NCBI RefSeq assembly: GCF_023499255.1
Contig: NZ_CP092183.1
Span: 441,501 to 505,500, forward strand
Direction: 5' to 3'
Origin: Couchioplanes caeruleus
GTDB taxonomy: Bacteria; Actinomycetota; Actinomycetes; Mycobacteriales; Micromonosporaceae
Length of the DNA stretch: 64,000 nt
Below are positions 1-8,510 of this stretch, one piece after another; position 1 is the stretch's first letter, and each line of letters begins with the position of its first letter. The notes beneath the pieces were generated by a model. It made no database searches. It saw only the letters and a list, made by a program, of their open reading frames with translations, and was not told the origin of the DNA. A program made the translations under genes and the position numbers.

Positions 1-493
1 GGTGCTGCTCGGGATGGATCGGCCGGGTCGTCTGCGGGGGCACTTCCGGCGGCGGGGTGGCCGCGAACGGGTGCGGCGGGGGCTCCTCGTAGCGGTGCGA
101 ACCCGTCGGCTCGGGCTCCACGACCGGCGAGACGACCGGCGAACCGAACGTGTAGCCGTTCGGCGGCGCGTACGGCTCCGGCTCGGCTTCTTCGACGAGG
201 TCGATGTCGATGTAGTCGTCGCGGCTGGGCTCCGTCGCGCGCTGCGCCACCGAGTTGTCCGCGCGCACCTGCACGATGCCGTCCTCGACCCCGAAGTGCA
301 GCAGCACCGGGTCACCCGCGCCCTCGACACCGACGGTCACGGCGAGCTCCGGGTTGCGTCCGACGACCGCGGCGATCGCCTCAACCAGCTCCGTCACGGC
401 CGGCGGGGTGCCCGTGGCCTCGCCCGCGGCACGGCGGCGCAGCTCGTCCCGGCGCGCCAGCCTGTCGAGCGCGTCGTCCAGTCCGCCTCGCAC
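1..493 (-). CDS. Hypothetical protein, 3' end cut by window edge
   Basis: Unrecognised soluble protein; 164 residues are visible and the frame is still open at the window edge. The GTG start is chosen because a GGGAGG-like ribosome site lies about 8 nt upstream and the frame is closed before it. Residues 1-30 are charged and helical (RGGLDDALDRLARRDE), followed by a compact alpha/beta stretch with a hydrophobic run near VGVEGAGDPVLLHFGVEDG, then an acidic and proline-rich tail (EEAEPEPYAPP) still running at the edge. It lies 95 nt behind the conservon GTPase on the same strand, so it may be cotranscribed and might be a partner of that signalling module. That link is position only; no family is claimed. 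Confidence 0.6.
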   Translation of the reverse strand, partial: MRGGLDDALDRLARRDELRRRAAGEATGTPPAVTELVEAIAAVVGRNPELAVTVGVEGAGDPVLLHFGVEDGIVQVRADNSVAQRATEPSRDDYIDIDLVEEAEPEPYAPPNGYTFGSPVVSPVVEPEPTGSHRYEEPPPHPFAATPPPEVPPQTTRPIHPEQH

Positions 494-588
494 GTCACCG
501 TCCTCCCGTCACACGCGGTCGCCCCGTATCACTGTGCCCGCTCGGAGGGCGGTTTGTGAACCGGGCGACCAGCGACTCGGCGCACACC

Positions 589-1221
589 TTACGACGATCG
601 CATCCGCATGGCCTTGTCGAGGGCCTGGTCGAGCACCACGAGCAGGGCGTCCCGGACGGACCCGCGGAAACGGGCGTCGAACTGCAGAACCGGCACGTCG
701 TCCCGGACGGCGAGCGCCCAGCGCACCTCGTCGAGGTTGTAGCCCGTCTGCCCGTTGAACGTGTTGACCCCCACGACGAACGGGAGTCCGGCGCGCTCGA
801 AATAATCCACTGCGGGATAACAGTCGTCGATCCGGGACGTATCGACCACCACGAGCGCGCCGAGGGCGCCGCGGACCAGATCGTCCCACATGAACGCGAA
901 GCGGGACTGGCCCGGCGTGCCGAACAGGTACAGCTTCAGCGTCTGGTCGATCGTGACGCACCCGAAGTCCATCGCGATCGTGGTGGTGGTCTTGGCCGTG
1001 GCCTGCCCCGGGTCGTCGACGCCGACCGACTCCATGGTCATCTCGGCCTCGGTGGTCAGCGGTGAGATCTCCGAGATGGCGCCCACGGTGGTCGTCTTGC
1101 CGACGCCGAAGCCGCCGGCAACGATGATCTTGACCGGCACCGGCGGTGCGGTCCGCTGCGGCGCGCCCGGTACGCGCGCGGTGCCGACGACGCGGCTCTC
1201 AGGAAATGGATCGAAGTCCAC
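589..1221 (-). CDS. Conservon GTPase (CvnD-like, Ras-like ATP/GTP-binding protein)
   Basis: 210-residue small GTPase of the actinobacterial conservon type. The P-loop GGFGVGKTT lies at about residues 36-44, the G3-like motif GTPGQ at 101-105, and VNTF at 152-155 sits where Ras proteins have NKxD. That is the usual degenerate form in this family. In studied conservons such a GTPase interacts with a roadblock protein, a DUF742 protein and a membrane kinase, much like a eukaryotic receptor/G-protein set. The ATG start overlaps the end of the DUF742 gene by 23 nt, so translation is likely coupled. A later start would cut the proline-rich N-terminal lead but leave the P-loop intact. Confidence 0.9.
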   Translation of the reverse strand: MDFDPFPESRVVGTARVPGAPQRTAPPVPVKIIVAGGFGVGKTTTVGAISEISPLTTEAEMTMESVGVDDPGQATAKTTTTIAMDFGCVTIDQTLKLYLFGTPGQSRFAFMWDDLVRGALGALVVVDTSRIDDCYPAVDYFERAGLPFVVGVNTFNGQTGYNLDEVRWALAVRDDVPVLQFDARFRGSVRDALLVVLDQALDKAMRMRSS

Positions 1222-1675
1222 GGATCACTCGCATGATGGTCTCGGGGTCGGGGAAGTCGTTCTCCAACACGTGTACGTCCAGGTGGCCGGCGGCCCGCAG
1301 ATCACCGACCAGGATCCGCGTGACGCCGAAGTGCAGCCGGAGCCGGGCCGAGATCTCGGCCACCGACAGCGGCTCACCGCACAGGTGCACAATGGCCCGC
1401 TGCTCGGGTGACAGCCGCGCGGACAACGCGCCGGGGTGCGCGCTGACCTGCGTCTCCAGCCCGATGGCGGGATCGACGGCCGCGACCCGGCCGGACGTGA
1501 TGACGAACGGCCGCAGCGACGTCGTGTGCTCGCCGGGCGGCTCCCCGGGCGCGGGGCCGGGGGCCGGGGCCGGCGCAGGTTCGTACCGCACGCCGGGGCC
1601 CGTGTTGCGCAGGAACGGCCGGACACCCGTTGTCGCCGGGTGGTCCGGGTCGTCGGGGTCGGCCGGGAAGCTCAT
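1199..1675 (-). CDS. DUF742 family conservon protein (CvnC-like)
   Basis: 158-residue protein with a proline/alanine-rich N-terminal third (PAPAPAPGPAPGEPPG) and a DUF742 domain over about residues 55-158, including RPFVITSGRV and a winged-helix-like part (VHLCGEPLSVAEISARLRLH). Family members resemble small DNA-binding-fold proteins that act with the roadblock protein and GTPase, and their exact biochemical role is not known. The ATG overlaps the roadblock gene's TGA by 4 nt (ATGA), a mark of translational coupling. Gene order kinase-roadblock-DUF742-GTPase is that of a canonical conservon. Confidence 0.88.
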   Translation of the reverse strand: MSFPADPDDPDHPATTGVRPFLRNTGPGVRYEPAPAPAPGPAPGEPPGEHTTSLRPFVITSGRVAAVDPAIGLETQVSAHPGALSARLSPEQRAIVHLCGEPLSVAEISARLRLHFGVTRILVGDLRAAGHLDVHVLENDFPDPETIMRVIRGLRSIS

Positions 1676-2142
1676 TGCTGAACGGCGTTCTTCAATTCAG
1701 CGATGAGGCGCGGGCTGAGGGCGCCGCCGGCCCGGGTGGCGAAGAGCGTCATCTCGTACGCGAGCGTGCCGAGGTTGGCCGAGCGGTCGGCGATCACGCC
1801 GAGCACCGAGCCGGCGCTGATCGCGGTGACCAGCAGGTACCCGTCCGCCATGTCGATGATGACCCGGTTGAGGCTGCCCAGCGCGTACCAGCTGGCGGCG
1901 CCGCCGGCGAGGCTGGTCAGGCCGGAGACCACCGCGGCGAGGCGCTCGGCGTTCGGCCGGTCCTTGATCGCCGACATCGCCATCAGCAGCCCGTCGGAGG
2001 ACACGGCGATGGCCTCGACGACGCCCGCGGTGCCGGACGTGAACGAGTCCAGCAGCCAGTTGAAGGTCTTCGCCTCCGCACTGAGCTGGGATTGCGCGTA
2101 GTCGCGCCCGTTGCCGGTGTCGGTGGAGTAGGGGGAAGTCAT
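1672..2142 (-). CDS. Roadblock/LC7 domain protein (CvnB-like)
   Basis: 156-residue protein made almost wholly of one roadblock/LC7 fold: FNWLLDSFTSGTAGVVEAIA, then SSDGLLMAMS, and the core LNRVIIDMADGYLLVTAISAGSVLGVIA. Such proteins dimerise and act as platforms or activators for small GTPases; here the partner is presumably the GTPase encoded two genes on. The ATG at 2142 is chosen because it overlaps the kinase stop as ATGA and starts at the family's usual MTxxYS-like N-terminus. Longer frames upstream run antisense-like through the kinase gene and have no support. Confidence 0.9.
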   Translation of the reverse strand: MTSPYSTDTGNGRDYAQSQLSAEAKTFNWLLDSFTSGTAGVVEAIAVSSDGLLMAMSAIKDRPNAERLAAVVSGLTSLAGGAASWYALGSLNRVIIDMADGYLLVTAISAGSVLGVIADRSANLGTLAYEMTLFATRAGGALSPRLIAELKNAVQQ

Positions 2143-4856
2143 CGCGGTTGTCCCTCGGGTTGTGGCTGGCTGTCCTGCAGTGCTCGGGCTACGCCGTACT
2201 CGAACTGCTCCATGAGCGCCCGGGCGGCGTCCGGATCGAGCGGCTGGGCTGATGCGGTCGGTGGGGCCGGCATGGGTTCGCTGACCGGCAGCGTCGCGCC
2301 GGGCACCCGCCGGGTCAGCGGCGGGTGACCCACCGCCGGCGGCGCCGACATGTCCTGCTCGATGACGTCCCACTTGGCGCGGGACACCCCCGCCTCGAAG
2401 GCGTCGAACGCCTCCCGGGCCGCGAGCGCGTCGTCCGAGGTCGGCGGCGCGGCGGGCAGCTTCGGGCCGGTCTCGGCGGGCAGCTGGCTGCCGGGCACGC
2501 GCCGGCGCAGCGGGGCGGCCGTGCCGTTCCGCGACTCCGGGCTCGTGCGGGGCTGCGGCACGACCGCCGGGGGTACGGGCGTCGAGCTCACCGGCGTCGG
2601 GCTGACCGGTGCAGGCGCGGGCGCGGGCAGCCGGAAGTCGGCCACCGGCTGCGGACGCTGGTACAACGCGTCCATCGGCGCCTCCACCACGGGACGCTGC
2701 GGTTCGGCGTACCGGCCGGCCGCGGGCAGCTCCGGCAGCGCCGCCGGGAACCGTCCCGCCACCGGCGTCGCCTCGAAGACCTGGTGGTCGGTGGGGGCCG
2801 CCTCCAGCTGCGGCCGGACGGCGAAGGCGTTCCAGCTCCGGGCCGCCTCCAGCGTGCGGGTGGCCCGGGTCAGCACGTTCGGGTCGAACGGCTGGGCGCT
2901 GCCCGGCACCGACCGGACGGAACCGCCGGCGATCAACGGGGCGAACTCGCTGTGCTGACTGGGCACGGTCGCGTGGATCGGCGACACCGGTACGGGCATC
3001 GGCTCGGGCCGCGCCACGAGGTGCGCCGGCTTGAGGTCCACCCACGCGGTCACGCCGCCCTCGGGAGTGTCGGTGAGGGTGACCTCGACGCCGTGCCGCC
3101 GGGCGAGGCGGCCGACCACGAACAGGCCGAGCACCTCACTGGGCACCAGGTCGAGGCGCTCGCGGCGGGTGAGCCGCGCGTTCTCCTCGGCGAGGCGTTC
3201 CGGGGACAGGCCGAGGCCGTGGTCGATGACGGCCAGCCGGGCGCCGCCGTGCAGGTCCGTGGCGCTGACCGTGACCCGGGTGTGCGGCGGCGAGAACGAC
3301 GTGGCGTTCTCCATCAGCTCCGCGAGCAGCAGCGTCAGGTCGGCCACGACCGCGGGTACGACCACGATCTCCTCGGGCACCTCGACGTCGACGCGGGTGT
3401 AGTCCTCGATCTCACCGAGGGCGAGGCGTACGACGTCGGACAGCGGCAGCGGTGCCATGTGGTCGTTCGCGCCGGCACCACCGGAGAGCACGACCAGCGC
3501 GCTCGCGTTCCGCCGCAGACGGCTGGACATGTGGTCGAGCCGGTACAGCTCGCCCAGGCGGTCGGTGTCGGTCTCGCGGCGCTCGAGGTTGTCGATCAGG
3601 GCGAGCTGGCGGCCGACCAGGTTCTGCGTACGGCGCCCGACGTGCCCGAACATCTGGGCGACGTTGCGGCGGCCGAGCACCTGGCGTTCCACCAGCCGGG
3701 CGGCCGTGGTCTGCACGCGGTCGAACGCGCGCGCCAGGTCGCCGATCTCGTCGCGGGCCTCCACGTCGACCGGGTCGAGGCGGATCGGCCGGGACGCCTC
3801 GTACTCGTCGTCGGCCACGCGTTCCAGCTCGGCCTCGGCGGTGCGGGCGATCCGTTCCGCGGAGGAGGTCAGGCGGCGCAGCGGCCGGGCGACCGCGCGG
3901 GCCATGAACAGCGACAGCGCGACCACCAGCAGCAGCAGGAGCAGCGAGCCGCCGCCGACCAGCGCGGCGGTGCGCAGCGCGTCGTCGCGGTTGCGGGTCA
4001 CGACCGTGTCCACGTCCGCGGCGACCCGCTTCTCCACGAAGCCGCCGAGGACGATGACGGATCGCAGCGACGGGAACAGCGTCTGGATGCCCAGCTGCTT
4101 GATCGCCGCGTCCGGGTCGGTGGCCGCCTCGACCAGGAAGCGGGTGCCCACGCGCGAGGCGAAGGCGTCCTGGGCGCCGAGGTAGAGCTTGTACTGCGCG
4201 TCGGTGAAGTACGGCTGCGCGTTGGTGATGATGAACTGCAGCTGCAGCAGCGTCGAGTAGAACAGGCGGACCAGGCCGGCGTTCTTCGTGACCACGGCGG
4301 AGGTCAGGTAACCGGACGCCTCGCTGATCAGGTTGTCGCTGCGGAGCGCCTGCTCGAGGGCGTACATCTGCCGGCCCGTAGAGGTGGTCAGGTCCGCCTT
4401 CTGCGACAGTCCGAGCGCGTTGATGATCTGGTTGATCACGGCGCTGAAGTCGCTGACGATCAGGTCCGGCCGGATGGTCCGGTCGAGCACGCCGGCCCGG
4501 GTGCCGGTGAGCTTCGAGATGTTGTCGACCGCCTTGGTCATGTCGGCCGACAGCGGCTCGTCGAGGTGCTTGAGCCCCTGGATGCGGTCGGTCGCCTTGG
4601 CGGTCTGCACCGCCAGCTCCGGTTCCTGGACCAAGCCGAACAGGTAGCCCACCGACAGCAGGCGTTCCTCCTGCAGTTCCTGGACGGCCGAGCCGACCCG
4701 GGTGGCGAGCTGGACGGCGTCGGAGGTGCCCTGTGCGTCGCGCGCCACGTCGACGCGGTTGATGACGATCGGCACGGCGAGCGCCACGACCCCGATGAGG
4801 GGTACGAGCACCAGCAGCGTGAGCTTGCCGAGGATGCGGAACTTACCGAAGAGCAC
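2139..4856 (-). CDS. Conservon sensor histidine kinase (CvnA-like), NIT-like sensor, HAMP, HATPase
   Basis: About 905 residues. TM1 spans roughly residues 9-33 and is followed by a helical extracytoplasmic region of the nitrate/nitrite-sensor (NIT) type. TM2 lies at about 299-318 and leads into a HAMP-like region (RPLRRLTSSAERIA). The dimerisation segment contains LYRLDHMSSRLRRNA. The ATPase has an N box (ELMENATSF, about 513) and a DHGLGL box (about 545). The last 250 residues are a proline-rich, low-complexity tail with two copies of a (R)RVPG(S/A)xLP motif, typical of conservon kinases. A GTG at 4856 is preferred over a TTG/GTG further up: it follows GGGAGC by 7 nt and overlaps the upstream gene by only 14 nt. 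Confidence 0.87.
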   Translation of the reverse strand: MLFGKFRILGKLTLLVLVPLIGVVALAVPIVINRVDVARDAQGTSDAVQLATRVGSAVQELQEERLLSVGYLFGLVQEPELAVQTAKATDRIQGLKHLDEPLSADMTKAVDNISKLTGTRAGVLDRTIRPDLIVSDFSAVINQIINALGLSQKADLTTSTGRQMYALEQALRSDNLISEASGYLTSAVVTKNAGLVRLFYSTLLQLQFIITNAQPYFTDAQYKLYLGAQDAFASRVGTRFLVEAATDPDAAIKQLGIQTLFPSLRSVIVLGGFVEKRVAADVDTVVTRNRDDALRTAALVGGGSLLLLLLVVALSLFMARAVARPLRRLTSSAERIARTAEAELERVADDEYEASRPIRLDPVDVEARDEIGDLARAFDRVQTTAARLVERQVLGRRNVAQMFGHVGRRTQNLVGRQLALIDNLERRETDTDRLGELYRLDHMSSRLRRNASALVVLSGGAGANDHMAPLPLSDVVRLALGEIEDYTRVDVEVPEEIVVVPAVVADLTLLLAELMENATSFSPPHTRVTVSATDLHGGARLAVIDHGLGLSPERLAEENARLTRRERLDLVPSEVLGLFVVGRLARRHGVEVTLTDTPEGGVTAWVDLKPAHLVARPEPMPVPVSPIHATVPSQHSEFAPLIAGGSVRSVPGSAQPFDPNVLTRATRTLEAARSWNAFAVRPQLEAAPTDHQVFEATPVAGRFPAALPELPAAGRYAEPQRPVVEAPMDALYQRPQPVADFRLPAPAPAPVSPTPVSSTPVPPAVVPQPRTSPESRNGTAAPLRRRVPGSQLPAETGPKLPAAPPTSDDALAAREAFDAFEAGVSRAKWDVIEQDMSAPPAVGHPPLTRRVPGATLPVSEPMPAPPTASAQPLDPDAARALMEQFEYGVARALQDSQPQPEGQPR

Positions 4857-5985
4857 CGGATCGCTCCCGCCGTGTCGGGGTGGCGTCGCCGTACGCCGGC
4901 ATCTGACCACCGGGCTCGACCCCGCCCGGTCCGACCGTCATGTCGCGGGTGGACTCGCCGGGAGTCCGCGCGGACGGGGACGGCCCGGCGGCGCCGCGGC
5001 GGCGGCCGGTGAGCGGCAGGATGATCGCGGCGAGCGCGAGCAGGAGCGCGGCGATGCCGGCGGCGAGCGTCTCCAGGGTGCGGTAGCCGAGGCTGTCGAG
5101 CCGGTCGTCCAGCAGCCGCGTCATCTCCCGCGTGGTGATGCCGGCGAGGTTGCCCAGCGACACCTGCAACCGGGTCTGCGCCGTGGCGATGGTGGAGGCG
5201 TTCGGGGCGCCGGTGGGGTTGGCGCCGCGGGTGAGCAGCTCGACGCCGCGGCGGAACGCGTCCAGGCCGCTGACCAGGTTGCCGCTCAGCGTCGGGCTGC
5301 TGGTGTCGTCGACCGCCGCCTGCAGGTTGTCGGTCAGGTCGTTGACCGAGGTGTTCACCTCGACCACCGCGGCGCCGAACTGCGGGCCGAGCTGGGCCCG
5401 TTGCTGGGCGTCGGCCTTGGCGACGAGCTGGCTGAGGTCGCTCATGCGGCTCATCTGCACGACGGCGGCGGGCAGGTCGTCGGCCACCGCCTGCTGCAGG
5501 TGCGAGATGTCGTTGTCCGGGTCGCGGGCCAGTTCCGAGTTGTTGCGCACCGCGTCGTACAGGGCCAGCGTCAGGTCGGCGACCTCGACGTGGGCCTGGT
5601 AGACGGCGAGCGGTCCGCCGGTGGCCTTGGGGAGCAGGTCGATGCGCTGCTTCAGCCCGCTCCACCGGTCCCGGGTCCGCAGCTCGGCGCCCAGGCGCTG
5701 GTCCACCGCGGAGACGCCGGCGACCGCGGAGGTCAGCGAGCTCGGCGGTGTGGCGACGCCGGACAGCGCCGAGGACTGGGCCTCGGTGAGCGCGCTGACC
5801 AGTGGGCCGAGGGCGGTCAGATATTCGACGCCCTTCTGCTCGAGCCGGGTGCTCTCCTTGCGGTCCGAGACGTCGCCCCAGGCCCGGGCGAACAGGATGC
5901 CCGCCGGCACGAGTATCAAAAGCGTCAAAACAGCCGCGAGCACGGACCGCGTCCGGACTCGCCGGTTCTCCACCGAGACTGACAT
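4843..5985 (-). CDS. Two-TM extracytoplasmic sensor-like protein next to the conservon
   Basis: 380 residues. A short basic N-terminus precedes TM1 (SVLAAVLTLLILVPAGILF, about 14-32), then about 270 mostly helical outside residues, TM2 (TLETLAAGIAALLLALAAII, about 306-330) and a cytoplasmic tail of about 50 residues rich in P, G and R. The fold plan mirrors the NIT-like sensing half of the kinase that follows, but HAMP, dimerisation and ATPase parts are missing. Its stop overlaps the kinase start by 14 nt, so it is almost surely cotranscribed and may be a co-receptor; that role is inference. ATG chosen for the GGAGG 8 nt upstream. Confidence 0.75.
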   Translation of the reverse strand: MSVSVENRRVRTRSVLAAVLTLLILVPAGILFARAWGDVSDRKESTRLEQKGVEYLTALGPLVSALTEAQSSALSGVATPPSSLTSAVAGVSAVDQRLGAELRTRDRWSGLKQRIDLLPKATGGPLAVYQAHVEVADLTLALYDAVRNNSELARDPDNDISHLQQAVADDLPAAVVQMSRMSDLSQLVAKADAQQRAQLGPQFGAAVVEVNTSVNDLTDNLQAAVDDTSSPTLSGNLVSGLDAFRRGVELLTRGANPTGAPNASTIATAQTRLQVSLGNLAGITTREMTRLLDDRLDSLGYRTLETLAAGIAALLLALAAIILPLTGRRRGAAGPSPSARTPGESTRDMTVGPGGVEPGGQMPAYGDATPTRRERSGALR

Positions 5986-6410
5986 CGCCAATTCCTCCAC
6001 CATGCGCCCGCGATAGACCGTTTCGGCGGCTACCCTCCGTAGCCGTGCAAGCGCACCGATCCGGGTCAATCTATCCGAGAAAAAATCATGTGACCCCTTT
6101 CCTAGGGTCAGTCTTGGCTCGTCTGATCGGAGGATGGACCGCGGGGGCGGGCAGGTCGTAGGCGGTTCCGGAACCAGTCCCACCAGCGCCGTCGCCGCCG
6201 TCCGGGCCGAGCGCGACGCGCGCTGGGCGCGGTTGCGCGGACGCATCGGCCCGGGGAACCCGGTTCAACCGAAACTTCCACAATGGAGTACGCTGCTTTG
6301 CCCGATTCTTGTTACTCAGCGGTAAAGACTGCATCACGTAGCGACACTTGATCGCTCTGAGTAGTCGTACAGATACAGCTCTCGTCTCACGTACCGGACG
6401 AATTCATGAG
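5986..6410. other. Intergenic region between conservon operon and M48 gene, no gene seen
   Basis: About 425 bp without a convincing gene. It must hold the conservon promoter reading leftwards. Short frames on both strands here lack ribosome sites and protein-like composition. Its A/T-richer stretch (6060-6110) contains the inverted repeat listed separately. The part nearest the M48 gene, at 6300-6410, is also A/T-richer than its surroundings. Confidence 0.6.
6091..6110. promoter_or_regulatory. Inverted repeat upstream of the conservon operon
   Basis: TGACCC and GGGTCA face each other across 8 nt. Another GGGTCA lies at 6063-6068. The site is about 105 bp upstream of the first gene of the conservon operon, a plausible operator position. 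The regulator is unknown and the arms are short, so chance is possible. Confidence 0.35.
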
Positions 6411-6439
6411 AAAACCCGCCCGGTGGAACGCCGGACGGG
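6411..6439 (-). terminator. Intrinsic terminator behind the M48 protease gene
   Basis: A 9-bp GC stem (CCCGTCCGG with CCGGGCGGG, one G-U pair), a 7-nt loop, and TTTT directly after it when read on the minus strand. It lies about 30 nt past the stop codon of the M48 gene. Confidence 0.75.
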
Positions 6440-6471
6440 CCTTCGGATCTTCGCCGGAGACGAACGGGGCG

Positions 6472-8313
6472 CTAGGCGTCCGTCTCCCGGGCGAAGCGGT
6501 CCAGGACCTTCAGCAGGGTCTCGCGGCTGTCCCCGAGCTGCTCACCCGTCCACCGCTCCTCCACCGCGATGACCGTGCCGTCGTGCATCCGCAGGTCGGC
6601 CCGCACCGGGGTGCGCTTGGTGACGGCGGCGCCGCGTACCTCCTCGAACGGCACGAACCGGTGCCGCGCCGCCAGCTGCTCCACCGGCGCCGACCCGAGC
6701 AGCTCCTGCAGCCGCTTCTTGCCGTGGTCCGTCGACTTGGGCCCGGGCACGAACAGGAACCCGCGGTCCAGCAGCACCAGGTCGGTGTGCGCGCCGTCCA
6801 CCTTCAGGTTCGCCATCGCGGCGATCACGTCCGAACCGCTCGCCGACGCCTTGCGCTCCATGATGCCGGCCGCCTCGACGTGCACGCCCCGCTCCGCCAG
6901 CCGGGCCCGCGCCTCGTCGATCGTCGCGGGCGAGACGGCGAGCTTGGCGATCTCCTCGAAGTCCAGCTCCGCGCCCTGGGCGTCGGTCAGCCGGGCCGGG
7001 CCCGACCACGAGTGGCGCCAGAACGCCGTACCGGAGCGGACGGCCGCCAGGGCGAACAGCATGTCCATCGGCCCGGCGAACCTCAGCGCCGCCTCCTTGC
7101 GCGTCGCCCCGGGGAAGAACTCCTCCGCCAGCTCCCCGAGTCGTCCCGCGGCCACCAGGTCGAACAGCGTGCCCAGCCCCGGGTCCGGGGCGCCGGTGAG
7201 CCGGCCCAGCGACCGGAAGATGCGGTCGGCGTTGCGCTGCAGACGGGCGGTCGCCGCGGCGGCGGTGAACTGCGGCCACGGCAGCACCTGCCGGTTGCCG
7301 ACGTCCACCACCTCACGCTGCAGGGCGATCCCCGCCTCCCGGACCGAGGGCAGCAGGGCGGCGGCCGGTCGGCCGTCCACCGGGTGCGCCACCTGCGGCG
7401 CCGTACGCATCACCGCGATCCGCTCGGCCGTCGACGGGTGCGTGTCCCAGCGCGACCGGTGCTCCTCCGGCTCCTGATCGCGCAGCTCGGCCAGCTCGTC
7501 CCCGCGGGCGGCGAAGAGCTGCCCGAACCCGCCGAAGAAGTCGTCCGGCGCGTACCCGGCCTCCCAGCCCCCGGCCACGTACCGTCCGAAGTAGAAGTCC
7601 CACGCCGCGTCGACGACCGGCAGCTCGCGCAGCGCCGACATGGCCACCTCGGGGCCCGCGACGCGCACCGAGGCGCGGTCGGCGTCCAGCTCCTGGCGCC
7701 GGGAGGCGGCGTTGTCGACGAGCAGGTACAGCCGGGCGTAGCCGCGGAAGATCATGCCCACCGGGTTCCACCTGCCGATGCGGCTGACCGTGCCGCCGAT
7801 CGCCAGCCGGCCGCGGTACGCCACCGCGCCGAGCCGCGTGTGCCGCCCCGAGTAGTGGCCCAGCTCGTGCGCGACGACCGAGCGCATCTGATCCACCGAC
7901 AGCGCCTGCACCAGCGGCATGCCCAGGTACAGCCGGCGCCGGCCGCCGATGAGGCCCAGCAGCTTGGTGTCCTCGCTGACCGCGGCGTTCACCTCGGGCA
8001 CCAGGCGGATCTCGTCGGGCGTACGCGTGCCCACCTCGGCAGCCAGCGCCCGTACGGTGTTCCACAGCTCCGGCGCCTGCTCCGGCGAGACGACCAGCCC
8101 GTGCATCGGCTCGGGGCGCGTACGGATGGCCCGCCACAGCCCGACCACAGTGGCGCCCACGGCCAGCAGCAACGGGAAGCCCAGCTTGATCCCGACGCCG
8201 GCATTGGCCTCCAGCGAGACCCACACGACGAGCGCCAGCACGGCGACCAACTGGATCAGAGCGACCACATAGAAGCCGAGCAGCATCACGACGGATGCGG
8301 CAGCACGAAACAT
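6472..8313 (-). CDS. M48 family membrane metallopeptidase (HtpX/Ste24-like)
   Basis: 613 residues. Two hydrophobic helices open the protein (MFRAAASVVMLLGFYVVALI and a second at about 40-65), giving a membrane anchor. The zinc site HELGHY (about 148-153) is followed downstream by a QELDADRASVR stretch that carries the third zinc ligand in this family. The remaining 350 residues are a soluble C-terminal extension of a type found in actinobacterial M48 proteins, with no motif I can name. Members degrade misfolded membrane or secreted proteins. ATG at 8313 is preferred because residues upstream of it are low-complexity and the hydrophobic N-terminus then starts the protein. Confidence 0.85.
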   Translation of the reverse strand: MFRAAASVVMLLGFYVVALIQLVAVLALVVWVSLEANAGVGIKLGFPLLLAVGATVVGLWRAIRTRPEPMHGLVVSPEQAPELWNTVRALAAEVGTRTPDEIRLVPEVNAAVSEDTKLLGLIGGRRRLYLGMPLVQALSVDQMRSVVAHELGHYSGRHTRLGAVAYRGRLAIGGTVSRIGRWNPVGMIFRGYARLYLLVDNAASRRQELDADRASVRVAGPEVAMSALRELPVVDAAWDFYFGRYVAGGWEAGYAPDDFFGGFGQLFAARGDELAELRDQEPEEHRSRWDTHPSTAERIAVMRTAPQVAHPVDGRPAAALLPSVREAGIALQREVVDVGNRQVLPWPQFTAAAATARLQRNADRIFRSLGRLTGAPDPGLGTLFDLVAAGRLGELAEEFFPGATRKEAALRFAGPMDMLFALAAVRSGTAFWRHSWSGPARLTDAQGAELDFEEIAKLAVSPATIDEARARLAERGVHVEAAGIMERKASASGSDVIAAMANLKVDGAHTDLVLLDRGFLFVPGPKSTDHGKKRLQELLGSAPVEQLAARHRFVPFEEVRGAAVTKRTPVRADLRMHDGTVIAVEERWTGEQLGDSRETLLKVLDRFARETDA

Positions 8314-8510
8314 CTCCGGTGTTCCTTCCCCCGTGACACCGCGCGATCCAGCCGCGGTCCCGCGGGCCGGACCGGCCGCGCGGCGCGAGGAAGATACCGA
8401 CACCGATCTTTGCCCGGCAACCCCGTCCGCCGCCCGGCGCGGGCGTTCACGCAGGCCAAGGACGACGTTCGGCGAGCGGGAGGGCGGCGGTGAGCCCTAC
8501 GCTGGGCGGC

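Noticed and set aside
2325-5012. 895-residue plus-strand frame opposite the kinase gene
   Set aside because: It is antisense to a well-supported histidine kinase and has arginine/valine/aspartate composition typical of GC-rich shadows.
6134-6325. Small plus-strand gene between the conservon and M48 gene
   Set aside because: No ribosome site, arginine/glycine-rich composition and overlap with an equally open minus-strand frame.
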